Part shown: positions 1-7,758 of the stretch, in pieces | How the letters are laid out: each line of letters starts with the position of its first letter | How positions within the stretch are numbered: position 1 is the stretch's first letter | Assembly (NCBI GenBank): GCA_017431745.1 | Contig: JAFRKK010000010.1 | Location: forward strand, 124,001 to 188,000 | Source of the DNA: Candidatus Saccharimonadota bacterium | GTDB taxonomy: Bacteria > Patescibacteriota > Saccharimonadia > Saccharimonadales > Saccharimonadaceae | Length of the DNA stretch: 64,000 nt | Reading direction: 5' to 3' | Notes under the pieces: generated by a model | The model's input: only the letters and a program-made list of their open reading frames with translations | Database searches by the model: none | What the model was told of the DNA's origin: nothing | Made by a program: the position numbers and the translations under genes

Positions 1-144
1 GAGGTCTCTTTGATTATTTCGACATTTAGGTCACCGTTTTCGGATAGAAGTTATATTGGAGTTTTGGGGCCGACTAGGCAGAATTATTCTAGAGTAATGT
101 CGTTAGTGAAATATACGGGCAAAATGTTAGAGGAAGTATTATAA
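1..144 (+). CDS. hrcA: Heat-inducible transcription repressor HrcA, C-terminal end (partial)
   Basis: The window opens inside this gene. Frame 1 reads 47 codons and ends with TAA at 142-144. The segment IGVLGPTRQNYSRVMSLVKY is the conserved C-terminal block of HrcA, the dimeric repressor that binds CIRCE operators in front of heat-shock genes. The gene is followed after 10 bases by grpE, which matches the usual hrcA-grpE order and supports the call. Only the last part of the protein is visible, so the DNA-binding domain and any CIRCE site lie outside the window. Confidence 0.85.
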   Translation, partial: EVSLIISTFRSPFSDRSYIGVLGPTRQNYSRVMSLVKYTGKMLEEVL

Positions 145-154
145 AAGGAGGAAA

Positions 155-601
155 ATGAAAAAAGAAAAGGCGGACACAAAAATGGAAGCGGAAAATTCCG
201 AAGCAAAGCAGGTTTTGGAATTAACAAATGATTTGCAAAGGACGCGGGCGGATTTTGAGAATTATCGTAAACAGGTGGAAACACAAAAGTTAGCGGAAAA
301 AAAGATGGTGGAGCTGGCGACAGTTTATAAAGTATTGCCGTTAATTGACGATATTGATAGAGCGATTATGAGTTATGCAGAGCTAAAGCCGCTCGAGAAA
401 TCGCTTGAGAAGACTTTGAAAGGATTGGGGCTGGGGCGGATTTCATCAGAGACAGATGTGGATTTTAACCCGGATTTGCATGAGGCAGTCATGGTGGAAG
501 GTGATGGTGAAAAGGAAGTAATTGCGGAAACTCTAAGGCCCGGATACTATTACAATGGGGAAGTTTTGCGCCCAGCTATGGTCAAAGTTAAAAAAATATG
601 A
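155..601 (+). CDS. grpE: Nucleotide exchange factor GrpE (short form)
   Basis: GrpE is the cytosolic co-chaperone that drives ADP release from DnaK. The 148-residue product has a charged, helical N-terminal half (about residues 10-60, a likely coiled coil), the family signature DFENYRKQVE near residue 35, and the C-terminal beta-domain ending in GYYYNGEVLRPAMVKV. It is about 50 residues shorter than the E. coli protein, mostly at the N-terminus. The start is fixed by an AAAGGAGG ribosome binding site at 144-151. It follows hrcA as an apparent operon, but dnaK does not come next: rplY does, behind its own promoter. Confidence 0.92.
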   Translation: MKKEKADTKMEAENSEAKQVLELTNDLQRTRADFENYRKQVETQKLAEKKMVELATVYKVLPLIDDIDRAIMSYAELKPLEKSLEKTLKGLGLGRISSETDVDFNPDLHEAVMVEGDGEKEVIAETLRPGYYYNGEVLRPAMVKVKKI

Positions 602-607
602 TATAAT
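602..607 (+). promoter_or_regulatory. -10 element for rplY
   Basis: TATAAT is preceded by TGA at 599-601 (extended -10). The predicted transcript has a short leader with a GAAAGGA ribosome binding site near 620-626, so unlike many genes here rplY should be translated in the usual SD-led way. Confidence 0.6.
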
Positions 608-635
608 TAATTAAATTAGAGAAAGGATTTATTAA

Positions 636-1343
636 ATGGCTGAATATAAGCTGACGCTGGAGAAGCGTGAAGTGACAGGAAAAAAGTTGAAAGATTTAAG
701 AGCGACTGGAATGATCCCGTCGGTGGTTTATGGTGGCGGTAAAGAGCCAGAATTGATGGCTTCAGAGTATGTGGCGACGGAGAAGGTGCTTTTAGGCGCT
801 GGTTATCACTCGCCGATTGATTTGACGGTAGATGGTAAGAAAAAATTAGCAATCGTAAAGGAAGTAGATATTGATCCGGTAACGCGGAAGATTATGAATA
901 TTGAGTTCCAGGCGATTTCGGCGAAGGAAGCAGTGGTGGCAACTACTCCAGTGGTAGTGGTGAACTTCGAGGAGTCAGAGGCTTCGAAGACTTACCACTT
1001 TGCGATGAATTTGTTGATTGACGAGATTGATGTAAAAGCAAAGCCGGCTGATTTGCCAAAAGAACTTACGATTGATGCTTCTGGACTGGTGAACGTAGAT
1101 GATAAATTGACTTTGGCGGCAATTAAACTGCCAGAGGGAGTAGAATATGCAGATAAGGAAATTGACTTAGAGCAGGCAGTGGTGTCATTATATGATCCGG
1201 CGGCAGAAGCCGAGAAACGGGCAGCGGAAGAAGCAGCAGAGGCGGCAGCAGCTGAAGCGGCAGCAACCGAAGAAAATGCTGAAGAAGCTTCCGAAGAAAC
1301 TTCGGTTGAAGAAAAAACTGAGCCTACTGAAGAGGAAAAGTAA
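636..1343 (+). CDS. rplY: Large ribosomal subunit protein bL25 (Ctc type) with acidic tail
   Basis: This is the 5S rRNA-binding protein bL25 in the two-domain Ctc/TL5 form. The N-terminal 5S-binding domain (about residues 1-95) opens with EKREVTGKKLKDLRATGMIP, and the C-terminal beta domain runs to about 185. The last 45-50 residues are an Ala/Glu-rich low-complexity tail that is strongly acidic and not part of the conserved fold. The start ATG follows a GAAAGGA sequence. A long hairpin follows downstream. The call is firm; the function of the tail is unknown. Confidence 0.95.
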   Translation: MAEYKLTLEKREVTGKKLKDLRATGMIPSVVYGGGKEPELMASEYVATEKVLLGAGYHSPIDLTVDGKKKLAIVKEVDIDPVTRKIMNIEFQAISAKEAVVATTPVVVVNFEESEASKTYHFAMNLLIDEIDVKAKPADLPKELTIDASGLVNVDDKLTLAAIKLPEGVEYADKEIDLEQAVVSLYDPAAEAEKRAAEEAAEAAAAEAAATEENAEEASEETSVEEKTEPTEEEK

Positions 1344-1381
1344 ATATCTAGTAATTCTCAACGATAAAATTTCGCCAAGAT

Positions 1382-1452
1382 AAAAATTACAACACCAGTC
1401 GGACCTCGACTTGGGACTATCCAAGATCTCGGTCCGTGGAGTTGTAATTTTT
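1382..1452 (+). terminator. Long hairpin terminator after rplY
   Basis: The arms AAAAATTACAAC and GTTGTAATTTTT pair across an inner, less perfect stem built from GTCGGACC... and ...CGGTCCG. It ends in a T-run. It separates rplY from the convergent aldolase gene and may stop transcription from both sides. Confidence 0.7.
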
Positions 1453-1491
1453 ATATGGGTAATTTTATATGTTTCGAATTATAGATATTTA

Positions 1492-3303
1492 CTATTCTTT
1501 TAGTGCCTCGGTATTAGCGATAAGCCTGTCAAGGAAAGCTTGGCGGGCTTTTTCGGTATTGTCGTTATCACCATTCCAAGCGTAAAGGGCGGGATCTTGA
1601 AGGGCGCGAGCGAAACTAAAGGTGACTGGCCAAGGATAAGGACCGTTTTTGGTGATTTCGCGAAGATTATTGGTGGCTTGTTCTGGTGTTTGACCGCCAG
1701 ACAAGAAAACAACGCCGGCGAGATCTTCGGGAATATGGTTTTTTAGAATTTCTGCGGTTTTTTTGCCAACTTCCTCGGGAGTGGATTGTTGTTCTTGCTG
1801 TTTGCCGGCAAGAATCATATTAACTTTTAGAATACAGGCACGAAGATTAACATGGTAGTCGGCGAGTTTACGGAAGAGTTCGTCGAGAATTTTGCCGGTG
1901 ATTAAAGCAGATTGATTAATGTCGTAGTTACCGTCGTAAACCAGTTCTGGCTCGACAATTGGAACGAGGCCGGCGGATTGACAGGCGCTGGCGTATTCGG
2001 CGAGGATGCGGGCGTTTTCTTCTATAGCGTGGTCGGTTGGAGTGAGAATGTGGCCTTGTTCGTCTAAGCGAATTTCGAAGGCAGCGCGCCATTTGGCAAA
2101 GCGTAAGCCCAATCGATAGTATTCGCGGAGACGGGCGTCGAGGTTTTCCAAGCCTTTAGTGTAGGTTTCTTCAGAATTTTCGAATTTCTCGAGACCTTGA
2201 TCGACTTTGATGCCAGGAATGATGCGGCGGGAAATTAAGAAATCGACGAAATTTTGACCGTTGTCAGCGAATTGGCGAGCGGTTTCGTCGAATAGGATGA
2301 TGCCGTTGACGTGATTTTCGAGGTCTTTGGTGGTGAAGAAAATGTTGCGGTAATCGCGACGGTTTTCGTAGGTATCAGCGATATTTAGCTGTTCGAATTT
2401 TTTGTGAATGGAACCGCCGGATTCGTCAGCAGCAAGGATACCTTTTTTGGGTAAAACTAGATTGGCAGCGATGAGTTCAAGGTTTTCCTCGGGACTGGCC
2501 TTATCGGAAATTTCTTGAAGCTCCGCTAGATTTAAAGTAGAATTGAGGAAAGAGTTTTCGACATTGATGCGGGCAAGGCGTAAACTTTCCTCGACGGATT
2601 TACCAAGGATAAAGCTTCCCAGGACAGTAGCGGCAGCGATGGAATAAGCAGAAAGATGGGTAAGTACGTCAATGCGTTCGACAGAGACTTTTTCGTGAAT
2701 GTTTTGATACGATAGGCAAGTTTCGGAAACATGAATTAGTTTTTCGGGCGGAAGGTTTGGTTTTTTAGTTTCGTAAAAGACTAAATCAGCTTGGGGGACG
2801 AGTTGATTTAAGTTTTGGTCGTTTTGGTTTTCGAGATAGATGATTAGTTTGGTGTTTTTGGAGAGGTCAAGATAGGAGGATATTTTGCTGATGGAAGAGG
2901 GGCTGAGCCTAGCGGAACGGTCAATATAAACATAGTCGTAAAAATCATCTGGGGTAGCGAAGTGAGTGAGCTCGTGGCTTGATGGAGCAAAATAACATGG
3001 ACTGCCATCAGCGATGAGAATATAACGATAAGTTTTGGCCGGTTGGTCGGTGACGAGGCCGTCGGGGGTCATTTTGAGGTCAGAATTGGTGAGGGTAGCC
3101 TTAAGGCCTAATCGGGAAAGAACCTCCAGGGTAACAGCGGCGCCACCAAAACTAGACTCGCGGTTAAAGAAAAAATGTTCTTCGGCGTTAAAGGCGAGAT
3201 TTAACCATTTAGTGTGGTTTTTGTCAGATTCGAATTTTTCGGTGCGGGAATCAAGATTTAAATAAATGTCTTTTAAACAATTGCCCACCACTAAGATATT
3301 CAT
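1492..3303 (-). CDS. Class I fructose-bisphosphate aldolase fused to an N-terminal PfkB-like pseudokinase domain
   Basis: The 603-residue product has two parts. Residues about 1-270 look like a ribokinase/PfkB fold: an N-terminal NILVVGNCLKDIYLNLD strand, then SFGGAAVTLEVLSRLG (the substrate-binding GG region). Where PfkB enzymes carry GAGD, with its catalytic Asp, this protein reads THLSAYSIAAATVLGSFILG, so the base is missing. Residues about 285-603 are a class I aldolase: KGILAADESGGSIHKKF, the PIVEPELV block, and ACILKVNMILAGK with the likely Schiff-base Lys. It should cleave fructose 1,6-bisphosphate in glycolysis. The ATG at 3303 is chosen over the GTG at 3309 because it lies exactly 7 nt after a TGC-TATAAT -10 box. 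Confidence 0.85.
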   Translation of the reverse strand: MNILVVGNCLKDIYLNLDSRTEKFESDKNHTKWLNLAFNAEEHFFFNRESSFGGAAVTLEVLSRLGLKATLTNSDLKMTPDGLVTDQPAKTYRYILIADGSPCYFAPSSHELTHFATPDDFYDYVYIDRSARLSPSSISKISSYLDLSKNTKLIIYLENQNDQNLNQLVPQADLVFYETKKPNLPPEKLIHVSETCLSYQNIHEKVSVERIDVLTHLSAYSIAAATVLGSFILGKSVEESLRLARINVENSFLNSTLNLAELQEISDKASPEENLELIAANLVLPKKGILAADESGGSIHKKFEQLNIADTYENRRDYRNIFFTTKDLENHVNGIILFDETARQFADNGQNFVDFLISRRIIPGIKVDQGLEKFENSEETYTKGLENLDARLREYYRLGLRFAKWRAAFEIRLDEQGHILTPTDHAIEENARILAEYASACQSAGLVPIVEPELVYDGNYDINQSALITGKILDELFRKLADYHVNLRACILKVNMILAGKQQEQQSTPEEVGKKTAEILKNHIPEDLAGVVFLSGGQTPEQATNNLREITKNGPYPWPVTFSFARALQDPALYAWNGDNDNTEKARQAFLDRLIANTEALKE

Positions 3304-3309
3304 ATTCAC

Positions 3310-3318
3310 ATTATAGCA
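3310..3318 (-). promoter_or_regulatory. Extended -10 promoter, leaderless type, for the aldolase fusion
   Basis: On the minus strand this reads TGC-TATAAT, and the last T is 7 nt from the ATG. No ribosome binding site can fit between the predicted transcript start and the start codon. Confidence 0.65.
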
Positions 3319-3321
3319 TAA

Positions 3322-4134
3322 TTATAATTGGTTGAGGTTGATTTCGGGAAAGTTGGTACGGATGTGCTCGGCGTAACCATTATCGATATGCTGCCAAGCG
3401 AGTTTCATACGTTTGATTTCTTCGTTGTCGTTGAAGTATTTAAGGAAGGCCTGTTCGAACTCTTCTGGAGCAGGACGGGAAACCATGCGGGCGACGTCCA
3501 TGTTGGGGTTACCGGTGCCAGCGAAACAAAAATCGATAAAGCCGATAACTTTATCGTTTTCGTCAAGAAGAATGTTGCCGAGGTTGAGGTCGCCGTGGAC
3601 GAGTTTTTGAAGCTCGGTTTTTTTGATGTAACTATGGTCGGCGTCGATGTGGTTGTTGTAATGTTCATAGTCTAGTTCGTGGAGGAAGTCGGAAAGAGGA
3701 TATTTGACCTCGCTTGGTGCGTTTGAAAGGTCGATGCTGGAAAGTTCTTTGATGAATTTAGCGACATCATAAGCCACACCGGTGATGGCGGTATGAGACA
3801 AGTGGTAAATGCGGTCACCAAGGGTGTAGCCTTCGATTTTTTGGTGGACGGAGAAAGGGCGGTTTTGGTTGTCATAACAAAGTTTCATTTGGGGAGTGTA
3901 GTAGCTAGTTTTGCCGTCGACAAAATTGCAAACTTTGGCGTCTTTCACTATCATTTTGGACCAGAAAGGGTTGCGGGGGAACCGGAAAAAGTAGGCGCCT
4001 TTGTTAGTTGTAACCTCGATAACGATATTGGTCCAGCCAGTAAGGATGTGTTCGGTTTTTTGGATTTTTTCATTCGGCAAGGTGTCCGCGATGATTTTAT
4101 CCAAGGGGTCCTTAGTCGTAAAAAAGTTACTCAT
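3322..4134 (-). CDS. Aminoglycoside/choline kinase-family phosphotransferase
   Basis: The 270-residue product has the APH/choline-kinase catalytic signature: LVHGDLNLGNILLDENDKV (HGDxxxxN, catalytic Asp and Asn) followed by GFIDFCFAGTGNPNMDVAR (metal-binding Asp). An N-terminal lobe with beta strands (TNIVIEVTTNKGAYFFRFPR) fits nucleotide binding. Members phosphorylate small hydroxyl substrates such as choline, homoserine, sugars or aminoglycosides; the substrate here cannot be read from the sequence. It is divergent from the kinase gene at 4151, and the two starts are only 16 bp apart. It should not be read as an antibiotic-resistance gene without testing. Confidence 0.75.
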   Translation of the reverse strand: MSNFFTTKDPLDKIIADTLPNEKIQKTEHILTGWTNIVIEVTTNKGAYFFRFPRNPFWSKMIVKDAKVCNFVDGKTSYYTPQMKLCYDNQNRPFSVHQKIEGYTLGDRIYHLSHTAITGVAYDVAKFIKELSSIDLSNAPSEVKYPLSDFLHELDYEHYNNHIDADHSYIKKTELQKLVHGDLNLGNILLDENDKVIGFIDFCFAGTGNPNMDVARMVSRPAPEEFEQAFLKYFNDNEEIKRMKLAWQHIDNGYAEHIRTNFPEINLNQL

Positions 4135-4135
4135 A

Positions 4136-4151
4136 TGTTATAATGATAGCA
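4136..4151. promoter_or_regulatory. Interlocked divergent -10 boxes between 4134 (-) and 4151 (+)
   Basis: The plus strand has TGT-TATAAT at 4136-4144, ending 7 nt before the ATG at 4151. The minus strand has TGC-TATCAT at 4143-4151, ending 9 nt before the ATG at 4134. The two promoters share bases, so polymerase binding in one direction should block the other, and both mRNAs would be leaderless or nearly so. Confidence 0.6.
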
Positions 4152-4717
4152 TGGATAATACAAAAATACTAGCAATTGTGGGGATGAGTGGTTCTGGAAA
4201 ATCAGTGATAGTGGACCATTTAACAGATAAGGGATACCCGAAGGTTTACTTTGGAGGGATGATTTATAAGGAAATGGAGAAGCGAGGGATTGAGCGGACG
4301 GAAGATGGTGAAAGCGAGAAAAAGTTTCGTGAGATGATTCGAGAAACTGAAGGTAAAGATTGGGTGGTGCGCCAGGTGATTGAGGAAACGAAAGACTTGA
4401 TTGATGCGGGGCAGAAACGGATTATTTTAGATGGGGTATATTCGTGGACGGAGTATAAGATTTTGAAACATGAATTTCCGAAAATGATGACGTTTCTTGC
4501 GGTAGTGGTGGATAAGCATTTGAGATATGAGCGAGTGGCGAAACGGCCGGGAAGGTCGTTTGACGCGGCGGCGATTAGAGAAAGAGACCGCTCGGAGATT
4601 GAGAATTTAGAAAAAGGTGGGCCGATTGTGGCGGCGGATTATTATGTGTTGAATAATGGTTCTATTGAAACGTTATGTGAGGATGTGGATAAAGTACTGA
4701 AGGAGATTGATTTTTGA
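4151..4717 (+). CDS. P-loop nucleoside/dephospho-CoA kinase-like protein
   Basis: The 188-residue product starts with a Walker A motif, IVGMSGSGKS, and has a later RERDRSEIENLEKGG segment that resembles the lid region of adenylate/dephospho-CoA kinase-like proteins, then a C-terminal ADYYVLNNGS block typical of these enzymes. It probably phosphorylates a small nucleotide-like molecule; the exact substrate is not clear. The start is set by the -10 box 7 nt upstream. Its TGA overlaps the TTG start of polA (TTGA), so the two are translationally linked. Confidence 0.7.
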   Translation: MDNTKILAIVGMSGSGKSVIVDHLTDKGYPKVYFGGMIYKEMEKRGIERTEDGESEKKFREMIRETEGKDWVVRQVIEETKDLIDAGQKRIILDGVYSWTEYKILKHEFPKMMTFLAVVVDKHLRYERVAKRPGRSFDAAAIRERDRSEIENLEKGGPIVAADYYVLNNGSIETLCEDVDKVLKEIDF

Positions 4718-7110
4718 AAAGACTGGTACTAATTGACGGGAAATCAGTGTTTTATAGGGGGTATTATGCGATGGGGGCTCTTAGCTTGGCGGATGGGACG
4801 CCGACGGGCGGGGTGTACGGATTTGCAGCGATTGCAATGGAGATTGTACGGAAGTTGAATCCGACGAAGGTGGTGGTAGCTTGGGATTCGAAAAGTTCGA
4901 CATCGAAAAGACGAGCGATTTATCCAGAATATAAGGCTGGGCGGGTAAAGCCAGGGGAAGATTTTTACGCTCAAATTCCTTTACTGAAAGAGTTGGTATT
5001 AGATCTTGGATGGAATTTTGTGGAGATTGAGGATTATGAAGCGGATGATATTATTGGAACTTTGAGTTTACAGGCGGATGAGGCGGGCGACTGGGATACT
5101 TATATTATTTCGTCGGACCTTGATATGCTACAAATTGTGGATGCGAATACGCATATGTGGCGAATTTTGAAAGGGTTTTCAAATATTGAAGAGATTGACG
5201 TGCCAGAGGTAGAGGCAAAATATGGAATAAAAAAATCGCAGTTTTTGGATTTGAAAGCTTTGAAAGGAGATGCGTCGGATAATATTCCGGGAGTCGCTGG
5301 GGTTGGTGAAAAAACCGCGGCGAAACTTTTGAATGAATATGGTGATTTAGATGGGGTTTATGAGAATTTGGATAAGATTACTGGTTCGGTACACGATAAG
5401 TTAGAAGCAGGACGCGAGTCGGCGTATATGTCGCGGGGTTTGGCTAAGATTATGTTTGATGCCCCGGTGAAACTTAAGGACTTGAAGGATTTTGTGTTTG
5501 ATAAAGAAAAGGTTGTTGATGGGCTTAAAAAATTAGAGTTTAACTCTTTGATTCGCAGGATTAATGCTAGCGAATTTGGAAATAGTGTTGCTCGAGGGCT
5601 TTCGGAGGTTACGACCGAGAATGAGGGCTTTGGGTCCGTGACGACGGGAGCGAGCGACCCGTCCCGAGAGAACACTATTTTAAAATCGCTAGGAGATATG
5701 ATTATCGATTGGGATGTTAAATCTTTAATGCATCGGGATGAGAAGGTGGCGGAAGAGATTTTGGAGGGGAAAGAATACTGGGATTTGGGGCAAGGTGCTT
5801 TCTTGCTGAACCCATTAGCGCGGGAGGAGCCGCGACTGGTGGTTTTGGGGGAGGAATATCAACGGCAGCGAGCGGAGTTTGAGAAGTATCCGAAACTTTT
5901 AAAGATTTATCAGGAATTTGATTTACCGTTGATACCAGTGTTGTATAAAATGGAAAAAAAGGGAATGTTGATTGACCGAGAATACTTCACGAAATTGCGA
6001 AAGGAATATACGGCGGAGGTTGCAAAATTAGAGCAGGAGATTTGGAAACTAGCGGGGCGGGAATTTAACGTGAATTCGCCGATACAGTTGTCGGAAGTAT
6101 TATTTGTGGATTTGCGATTGCCGGTGAAAGGGATTAAGAAAACCACACGAGGTTATTCAACTGGGGCGAAGGAATTGGCAAAATTATTTGATTTGCACCC
6201 GATTGTTCCGAAACTAGTAGAATACCGGGAGGCGGCGAAGCTACTTTCTACCTATATTGTTCCGATACCGGAATTGGCGGATGCGGAAGGGCGGATTCAT
6301 ACAACTTTTACGCAAAATGTGACGGCGACGGGAAGACTCAGCTCGAAAGATCCGAATTTGCAGAATATTCCAGTGCGAACAGAAGAGGGAAAGCGGATTC
6401 GGACGGGATTTGTGGCAGCTGATGGCAAGGTGTTGGTTTCGGCAGACTATTCACAGTTTGAGCTGAGACTCGCGGCGATTTTAAGTGATGATACTGATTT
6501 GATTCAGGACTTTAATAACGGAGTGGATATTCACACGAAGACCGCTTCGGAAGCCTTTGGTGTGTCAATCGGTGAGGTAACGAAGGAACAGCGACGAGCA
6601 GCGAAGGTGATTAATTTTGGAATATTATATGGAATGAGCGTGAAGGGATTAGCGGAGGCGGCAGGAATGCCAATTGCGGAGGCGAAGGAATTTATCGATA
6701 ATTACTTTGAGCTAAGGGCGCCGATTAAGAAAAAGTTAGAAGCGATTTTGAAGCAGGCGAAGGAAGAAGGATTTGTAGAAACTTATTATGGGCGGCGACG
6801 ACCAACGCCAGATGTGAGATCTACTAATTTTGTGATACGACAAGCGGCAATTCGGGCGGCGGAGAATATGCCAATTCAGGGGACGGAAGCGGATTTAATG
6901 AAGCGGGCGATGATTAGGGTAGATAAAAAATTGCCAAAGGGTGCGGATTTGATTATGCAGGTGCATGATTCGTTGATTGTGGAATGTGATAAAGGAAAGG
7001 TCGAAGAGGTGAAAAAAATATTGAAACAGGAAATGGAAGCAGTAGCGCCGGAGCTTAAGATAAAGCTGGCGGTGGACGTGACTACGGGACGGAATTGGGG
7101 AGAATTGTAA
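4714..7110 (+). CDS. polA: DNA polymerase I, without a 3'-5' proofreading site, with palindromic in-frame insert
   Basis: The 798-residue PolA starts at TTG and overlaps the upstream stop by 4 bp. Residues 1-285 are the 5' nuclease: EADDIIGT, ISSDLDMLQI, LKGDASDNIPGVAGVGEKTA. The polymerase domain (about 400-798) has motif A DYSQFELRLAAI, motif B RRAAKVINFGILYG and motif C QVHDSLIVEC. Between them the 3'-5' exonuclease region is reduced and shows no DxE active site, so proofreading is not expected. Residues about 290-322 come from a palindromic element (5581-5679) placed in the linker after the nuclease domain. The enzyme should serve in Okazaki fragment processing and repair with ligA. Confidence 0.95.
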   Translation: MKRLVLIDGKSVFYRGYYAMGALSLADGTPTGGVYGFAAIAMEIVRKLNPTKVVVAWDSKSSTSKRRAIYPEYKAGRVKPGEDFYAQIPLLKELVLDLGWNFVEIEDYEADDIIGTLSLQADEAGDWDTYIISSDLDMLQIVDANTHMWRILKGFSNIEEIDVPEVEAKYGIKKSQFLDLKALKGDASDNIPGVAGVGEKTAAKLLNEYGDLDGVYENLDKITGSVHDKLEAGRESAYMSRGLAKIMFDAPVKLKDLKDFVFDKEKVVDGLKKLEFNSLIRRINASEFGNSVARGLSEVTTENEGFGSVTTGASDPSRENTILKSLGDMIIDWDVKSLMHRDEKVAEEILEGKEYWDLGQGAFLLNPLAREEPRLVVLGEEYQRQRAEFEKYPKLLKIYQEFDLPLIPVLYKMEKKGMLIDREYFTKLRKEYTAEVAKLEQEIWKLAGREFNVNSPIQLSEVLFVDLRLPVKGIKKTTRGYSTGAKELAKLFDLHPIVPKLVEYREAAKLLSTYIVPIPELADAEGRIHTTFTQNVTATGRLSSKDPNLQNIPVRTEEGKRIRTGFVAADGKVLVSADYSQFELRLAAILSDDTDLIQDFNNGVDIHTKTASEAFGVSIGEVTKEQRRAAKVINFGILYGMSVKGLAEAAGMPIAEAKEFIDNYFELRAPIKKKLEAILKQAKEEGFVETYYGRRRPTPDVRSTNFVIRQAAIRAAENMPIQGTEADLMKRAMIRVDKKLPKGADLIMQVHDSLIVECDKGKVEEVKKILKQEMEAVAPELKIKLAVDVTTGRNWGEL
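5581..5679. repeat. Palindromic element, subfamily A, in frame inside polA
   Basis: The outer arms are AATAGTGTT (5581-5589) and AACACTATT (5671-5679). The core at 5636-5662 is the exact reverse complement of 27 bases at 55635-55661 in the element before ligA, and a second block (TTCTCGGTCGT.ACCTCCGAAA in the other orientation) is also shared. The element keeps the polA frame open and adds about 33 residues to the linker after the 5' nuclease domain. Confidence 0.85.
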
Positions 7111-7120
7111 TTAATAATAA

Positions 7121-7172
7121 AAAATAATGCTTCTTTAAAGCGTTCACCGCTCATTAGAAGCATTATTTTTTT
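7121..7172. terminator. Bidirectional terminator between polA and the ATP-cone gene
   Basis: The arms AAATAATGCTTCT and AGAAGCATTATTT flank a 20-base loop region, with A-runs before and T-runs after, so it can terminate both convergent genes. Confidence 0.8.
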
Positions 7173-7174
7173 GA

Positions 7175-7612
7175 TTAGTGGCTATATGCTACATTATGTT
7201 CCATAGCTTGAGTTTCAAGCATAACAAGCCTAGTGGCATCGTCGACTGAAGAGTTAACGCTGTGTTTGACACGGGCATGCTCCTCGGCCTTCTTGGCGTC
7301 GTTCCAACGGTCTAGAGTGCCGACAAGGTAGCCGGTGATGCGGCGGAGACGCTCAAATTTGCCTTCGTCGAACCAAACGGCTTGTTCATTGAAGTATTCT
7401 TTAGCGGCCTCTTCACCGGATTTTTCGGCGATGAGCTTTAAGGCGACTTCAGCTAAGCAAGAAACATGCATAGTTTCATATTGATCGAATTCTTTTAGAG
7501 CTTCTTTAATTTCCTTTTCGGACACTTTCGCATAACGGGCGATGGATTTTTCGAACCTTTTGAGATCGAAATTCTCGACTTCGTTGGGACTGCGATAAAT
7601 AATCTTTTTCAT
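7175..7612 (-). CDS. Small ATP-cone-like protein with an NrdD C-terminal-like segment
   Basis: The 145-residue protein does not match a well-known full-length family. The N-terminal 90 residues (IYRSPNEVENFDLKRFEKSI... through ...EEAAKEYF) look like an ATP-cone, the nucleotide-sensing domain of ribonucleotide reductases and NrdR. Residues about 110-130 (ITGYLVGTLDRWNDAKKAEE) followed by HARVKH resemble the C-terminal segment of anaerobic ribonucleotide reductase NrdD, but the zinc-binding cysteines are absent. It lacks the NrdR zinc ribbon. The start is set by a GAAAGG sequence before the ATG. It lies behind a consensus promoter that overlaps NrdR-box-like repeats, which fits a role in dNTP control; the role is inferred. 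Confidence 0.5.
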   Translation of the reverse strand: MKKIIYRSPNEVENFDLKRFEKSIARYAKVSEKEIKEALKEFDQYETMHVSCLAEVALKLIAEKSGEEAAKEYFNEQAVWFDEGKFERLRRITGYLVGTLDRWNDAKKAEEHARVKHSVNSSVDDATRLVMLETQAMEHNVAYSH

Positions 7613-7654
7613 GATTTAACCTTTCTTTATGTTTATAAGCGTTACCTGCAATCT

Positions 7655-7683
7655 ATTATAGACGCTATATGTGGGGGTGTCAA
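7655..7683 (-). promoter_or_regulatory. Consensus promoter of the ATP-cone gene
   Basis: On the minus strand the -35 TTGACA (7678-7683) and -10 TATAAT (7655-7660) are separated by exactly 17 bp. It is one of only three full consensus -35/-10 promoters noticed here; most housekeeping genes use a -10-only form. Confidence 0.85.
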
Positions 7684-7710
7684 GGACTTTTTTAACACTA
7701 AATGTGGGGT
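7662..7710 (-). promoter_or_regulatory. Tandem NrdR-box-like operators
   Basis: Two 16-mers, ACGCTATATGTGGGGG (7662-7677) and ACACTAAATGTGGGGT (7695-7710), match 11 and 12 of 16 positions of the NrdR consensus ACACTATATATAGTGT. They are 33 bp apart start to start, about three helical turns, as expected for NrdR box pairs. The first fills the promoter spacer and the second lies just upstream of the -35, so a bound repressor would block polymerase. Confidence 0.6.
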
Positions 7711-7741
7711 GTTTTCCACAGTTTGACGGAATTAACAGATA

Positions 7742-7750
7742 TGGTATAAT
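7742..7750 (+). promoter_or_regulatory. Extended -10 promoter for the phospholipase-C-like gene
   Basis: TGG-TATAAT ends 9 nt before the ATG at 7759; another in-sequence ATG lies at 7752, too close to the box to be the start. Confidence 0.55.
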
Positions 7751-7758
7751 TATGGATA

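Noticed and set aside
3322-4134. Aminoglycoside resistance gene
   Set aside because: Only the shared kinase fold motifs are present; these also occur in choline, homoserine and sugar kinases.
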